From Hyphomicrobiales bacterium (GTDB lineage: Bacteria > Pseudomonadota > Alphaproteobacteria > Rhizobiales > Beijerinckiaceae), in NCBI GenBank assembly GCA_028865375.1, contig JAGWKJ010000115.1, positions 1-7,387 on the forward strand: a stretch of 7,387 nt of DNA, read 5' to 3'. Below the pieces are notes generated by a model. The model was not told the origin of the DNA. It searched no databases and saw only the letters and a list, made by a program, of their open reading frames with translations. The position numbers and the translations under genes were made by a program. Below are positions 5,904 to 7,387 of the stretch, in pieces (position 1 is the stretch's first letter; each line of letters starts with the position of its first letter).

Positions 5904-6674
5904 TCACCCCGCCGGAGGGGCTTCCGTCGCTTCGGCCGTCGCGGCCTCGGGCGTGACGCGGAACGCGACGCGCTCGGGCGTCGTCTCGACCGCGACCTTG
6001 AGGCCGCACTCGCGCGCGATCAATCCGGCGTAGAACGGCTGTACCGAATGGGCGTCGACGACGCCGCTTTCCGGCCGCCCGTCGAGCGCCGCGGCGACGC
6101 CGGCCATCAGCTTGGCGTGACCGCCTTCGGCGACGACGTCGTAGCCGCCCGCTTCGCCCTCGCCGGTCGCGGTCACCTTGACGACGCCCCCGCGCGGCAC
6201 GGCCGACATCGCGACCTGGCACAGGTTGAGGATCAGCTTGACGCGGTTCTTGGGCAGGTAGGCGCGCGGCAGGCCCCAATCGAGCGTCGCCTTGCCTTCG
6301 GCGAACAGGCCGCGGGCGACGTTCTCGGCCTCGCCGGTGTCGATCGAGGCGCCCGCCGAGCCCGCCGCGCCGAAAGCGAGCCGGCTGAATTGCAGCCGCG
6401 CCGCCGCGCCGCGCACGCTCTTGCGGATGAGGTCGAGCGCGAAGCCGCGCATCTCGGCGTCGCTTTCGTGCTGCGGATCGTCGAGCACTTCGAGGCCGTT
6501 GGTGATGGCGCCCACGGGATTGATGACGTCGTGGCACACGCGCGACGACAGCAGCGCCGACAGGTCGAGCGCGCCGAGCGTCACGATCGGCGCGGGGGCG
6601 GGATCGGCGGCGGGCTTGTCTTCGGAGCGCCCGTCTCGGGACGGCCAATCTTGGGACGGCCTATCTTGGGACAT
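5904..6674 (-). CDS. chpT: histidine phosphotransferase ChpT
   Basis: This 256-residue protein passes phosphate from the receiver domain of the hybrid kinase CckA to the response regulators CtrA and CpdR, the core cell-cycle or motility relay of Alphaproteobacteria. The diagnostic block SRVCHDVINPVGAI contains the phospho-accepting His48. MRGFALDLIRKSVRGAA and LQFSRLAFGAAGSAG follow, as in other ChpT proteins, forming the histidine-kinase-like dimerisation helices (about 36-105). The rest (about 110-245) fits the degenerate ATPase-like domain, with no nucleotide-binding boxes visible; family knowledge says it does not bind ATP. The start at 6674 is supported by GGAG (complement of 6682-6685) seven bases upstream. 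An in-frame ATG at 6755 would add 27 unconserved residues through the likely promoter. Residues 1-29 are a polar, proline-rich tail partly built from repeated S-Q/R-D units and are probably disordered. The gene is divergent from cysQ. Confidence 0.93.
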   Translation of the reverse strand: MSQDRPSQDWPSRDGRSEDKPAADPAPAPIVTLGALDLSALLSSRVCHDVINPVGAITNGLEVLDDPQHESDAEMRGFALDLIRKSVRGAAARLQFSRLAFGAAGSAGASIDTGEAENVARGLFAEGKATLDWGLPRAYLPKNRVKLILNLCQVAMSAVPRGGVVKVTATGEGEAGGYDVVAEGGHAKLMAGVAAALDGRPESGVVDAHSVQPFYAGLIARECGLKVAVETTPERVAFRVTPEAATAEATEAPPAG

Positions 6675-6676
6675 CG
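6632..6676 (-). repeat. three 15-bp tandem units at the chpT 5' end
   Basis: The units are 6632-6646 (CGTCTCGGGACGGCC), 6647-6661 (AATCTTGGGACGGCC) and 6662-6676 (TATCTTGGGACATCG), plus strand. They share a (T)CTNGGGAC core. The unit is five codons, so the reading frame is kept; it encodes the S-Q/R-D pattern in residues 1-15 of ChpT. The repeat covers the start codon (6672-6674), so copy changes could also shift the start context. Confidence 0.75.
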
Positions 6677-6805
6677 CGATGCTCCACGCGGCGGGGCCCG
6701 AATCGGGCCGGGAAAACGCGCCCCCGCGATAGGGCCTTTCGCGCGGGCGGCGCAATGGCGTAGATGCCCGCCCGACGGCGCGGACGGGCGCCCGGAGGCT
6801 CCGCC
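6675..6805. promoter_or_regulatory. divergent chpT/cysQ intergenic region with a 15-bp palindrome
   Basis: This 131-base gap should carry promoters for both genes. GGCCCGA-A-TCGGGCC at 6695-6709 is a perfect seven-plus-seven palindrome around one base, 21 bases upstream of the chpT start. It could bind a dimeric regulator or form an mRNA hairpin near the ribosome site. The cysQ Shine-Dalgarno sequence GGAGG is at 6794-6798. I looked for the CtrA site TTAA-N7-TTAA and found none. Confidence 0.35.
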
Positions 6806-7387
6806 ATGTCTTCGACCCTCGCGCCCGCCGAACGGCAGGCCATCGCGCTGCGCTTCGTCGAGATCGCGATCGCCGCCGGCGCGGCCATCCTCGCCGTGGG
6901 CGCGACGGGGCGGCGCCTGAAGGCCGACGAAAGCCCCGTGACCGCGGCCGACGAAGCGGCCGAGGCCGTCATCCTCGACGCGCTGGCGTCGCGCTTTCCC
7001 GATTGGCCGGTGGTGTCGGAGGAGGCCGCCTGCGCCAACGGCGCCCCGCGCGACGTGGGCGCGACCTACATATTGGTCGATCCGCTCGACGGCACGCGCG
7101 AGTTTCTCGCCGGCAACGGGCAATATACGGTGAACGTCGCGCTGGTCGAAGGCGGCCGGCCGACGGTCGGCGCGCACTACGCGCCGGCGCCGGGCCGCCT
7201 GTGGTTCGCCGGCGCCGGCGCGCCCGCCGCCCGCATGCGCGACGGCCGCGCCCTCGGCGCGCGGCCGATCCGTGCGCGGCCTGTGCCCTCCGAAGGCGCC
7301 ATCGCGCTCGCCAGCCGCTCGCATCTCGATCCGGCGACCGGCGCATTCCTCGAAGCCCTGGCGCCTGCGAAGCGCATGCAGGCCGGA
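6806..7387 (+). CDS. cysQ: 3'(2'),5'-bisphosphate nucleotidase CysQ (inositol monophosphatase family), 3' end outside window
   Basis: Partial gene: 194 codons are open from the ATG at 6806 to the right edge. The protein is a lithium-sensitive-type phosphatase of the inositol monophosphatase superfamily. LKADESPVTAAD (38-49), SEE (71-73) and VDPLDGTREF (91-100) give the metal-binding residues Asp49, Glu72/Glu73, Asp92 and Asp95. NGQYTVNVALV after the DPLDGT motif and ALASRSHLDPAT further on are typical of CysQ rather than plain inositol or histidinol phosphatases. CysQ removes the 3' phosphate from PAP, the toxic by-product of sulfate reduction through PAPS, giving AMP and phosphate. GGAGG at 6794-6798, seven bases upstream, supports the start. 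The C-terminal WD-containing motif is beyond the window, so the subfamily call is not final. It is divergent from chpT, with no functional link evident. Confidence 0.85.
   Translation, partial: MSSTLAPAERQAIALRFVEIAIAAGAAILAVGATGRRLKADESPVTAADEAAEAVILDALASRFPDWPVVSEEAACANGAPRDVGATYILVDPLDGTREFLAGNGQYTVNVALVEGGRPTVGAHYAPAPGRLWFAGAGAPAARMRDGRALGARPIRARPVPSEGAIALASRSHLDPATGAFLEALAPAKRMQAG

Noticed and set aside
6675..6755. N-terminal extension of ChpT from an ATG at 6755-6753
   Set aside because: The extra 27 residues are unconserved and would use up most of the divergent promoter; a good ribosome site precedes the ATG at 6674.
4035..6920. A 961-codon open frame on the plus strand across acs, chpT and the start of cysQ
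   Set aside because: It lies opposite two confidently identified genes and its product is a low-complexity run of R, A, H, D and V without a domain. In GC-rich DNA stops are rare in the antisense frame, which explains it.

Overview
The window is GC-rich DNA of an alphaproteobacterium. The strongest lineage marker is a clear chpT, the histidine phosphotransferase of the CckA-ChpT-CtrA relay, which is known only from Alphaproteobacteria. The strong G/C bias at third codon positions in most genes fits a chromosomal segment. I see no plasmid, phage or transposase gene, no tRNA or rRNA, and no CRISPR array.

Layout, left to right. (1) 1-1041, minus: the first 347 residues of a MetE-like zinc methyltransferase, running off the left edge. 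(2) 1176-1676, plus, divergent: a small GFA/CENP-V-fold zinc protein. (3) 1945-3291, plus: an 11-helix NRAMP-superfamily transporter whose metal-site motifs are DPSG and SPY instead of DPGN and MPH. (4) 3293-3369: a decayed copy of the last part of the GFA gene, so the transporter lies between direct repeats of about 77 bp. (5) 3412-3750, minus: a small coiled-coil protein of unknown function, built partly on 21-bp heptad repeats. (6) 3831-5780, minus: a full-length acetyl-CoA synthetase with every specificity and catalytic residue I checked. (7) 5904-6674, minus: chpT. (8) 6806-7387, plus, divergent from chpT: the start of a CysQ-type 3'(2'),5'-bisphosphate nucleotidase, running off the right edge.

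The genes do not form one pathway. They cover one-carbon/methionine chemistry, acetate activation, metal transport, cell-cycle phosphorelay and sulfate-assimilation housekeeping. Most look independently transcribed, with two divergent pairs (MetE-like/GFA and chpT/cysQ). The coiled-coil gene could be read through from acs. I do not see a new multi-gene system. The part most worth a second look is 1566-3369, where an unusual transporter with more relaxed codon use sits between an intact gene end and its degenerate duplicate. This suggests insertion or rearrangement at the 3' end of the GFA gene. Smaller points are a perfect inverted repeat in an AT-rich island upstream of acs, a 15-bp palindrome just upstream of chpT, and in-frame 15-bp repeats encoding the non-conserved N-terminus of ChpT.
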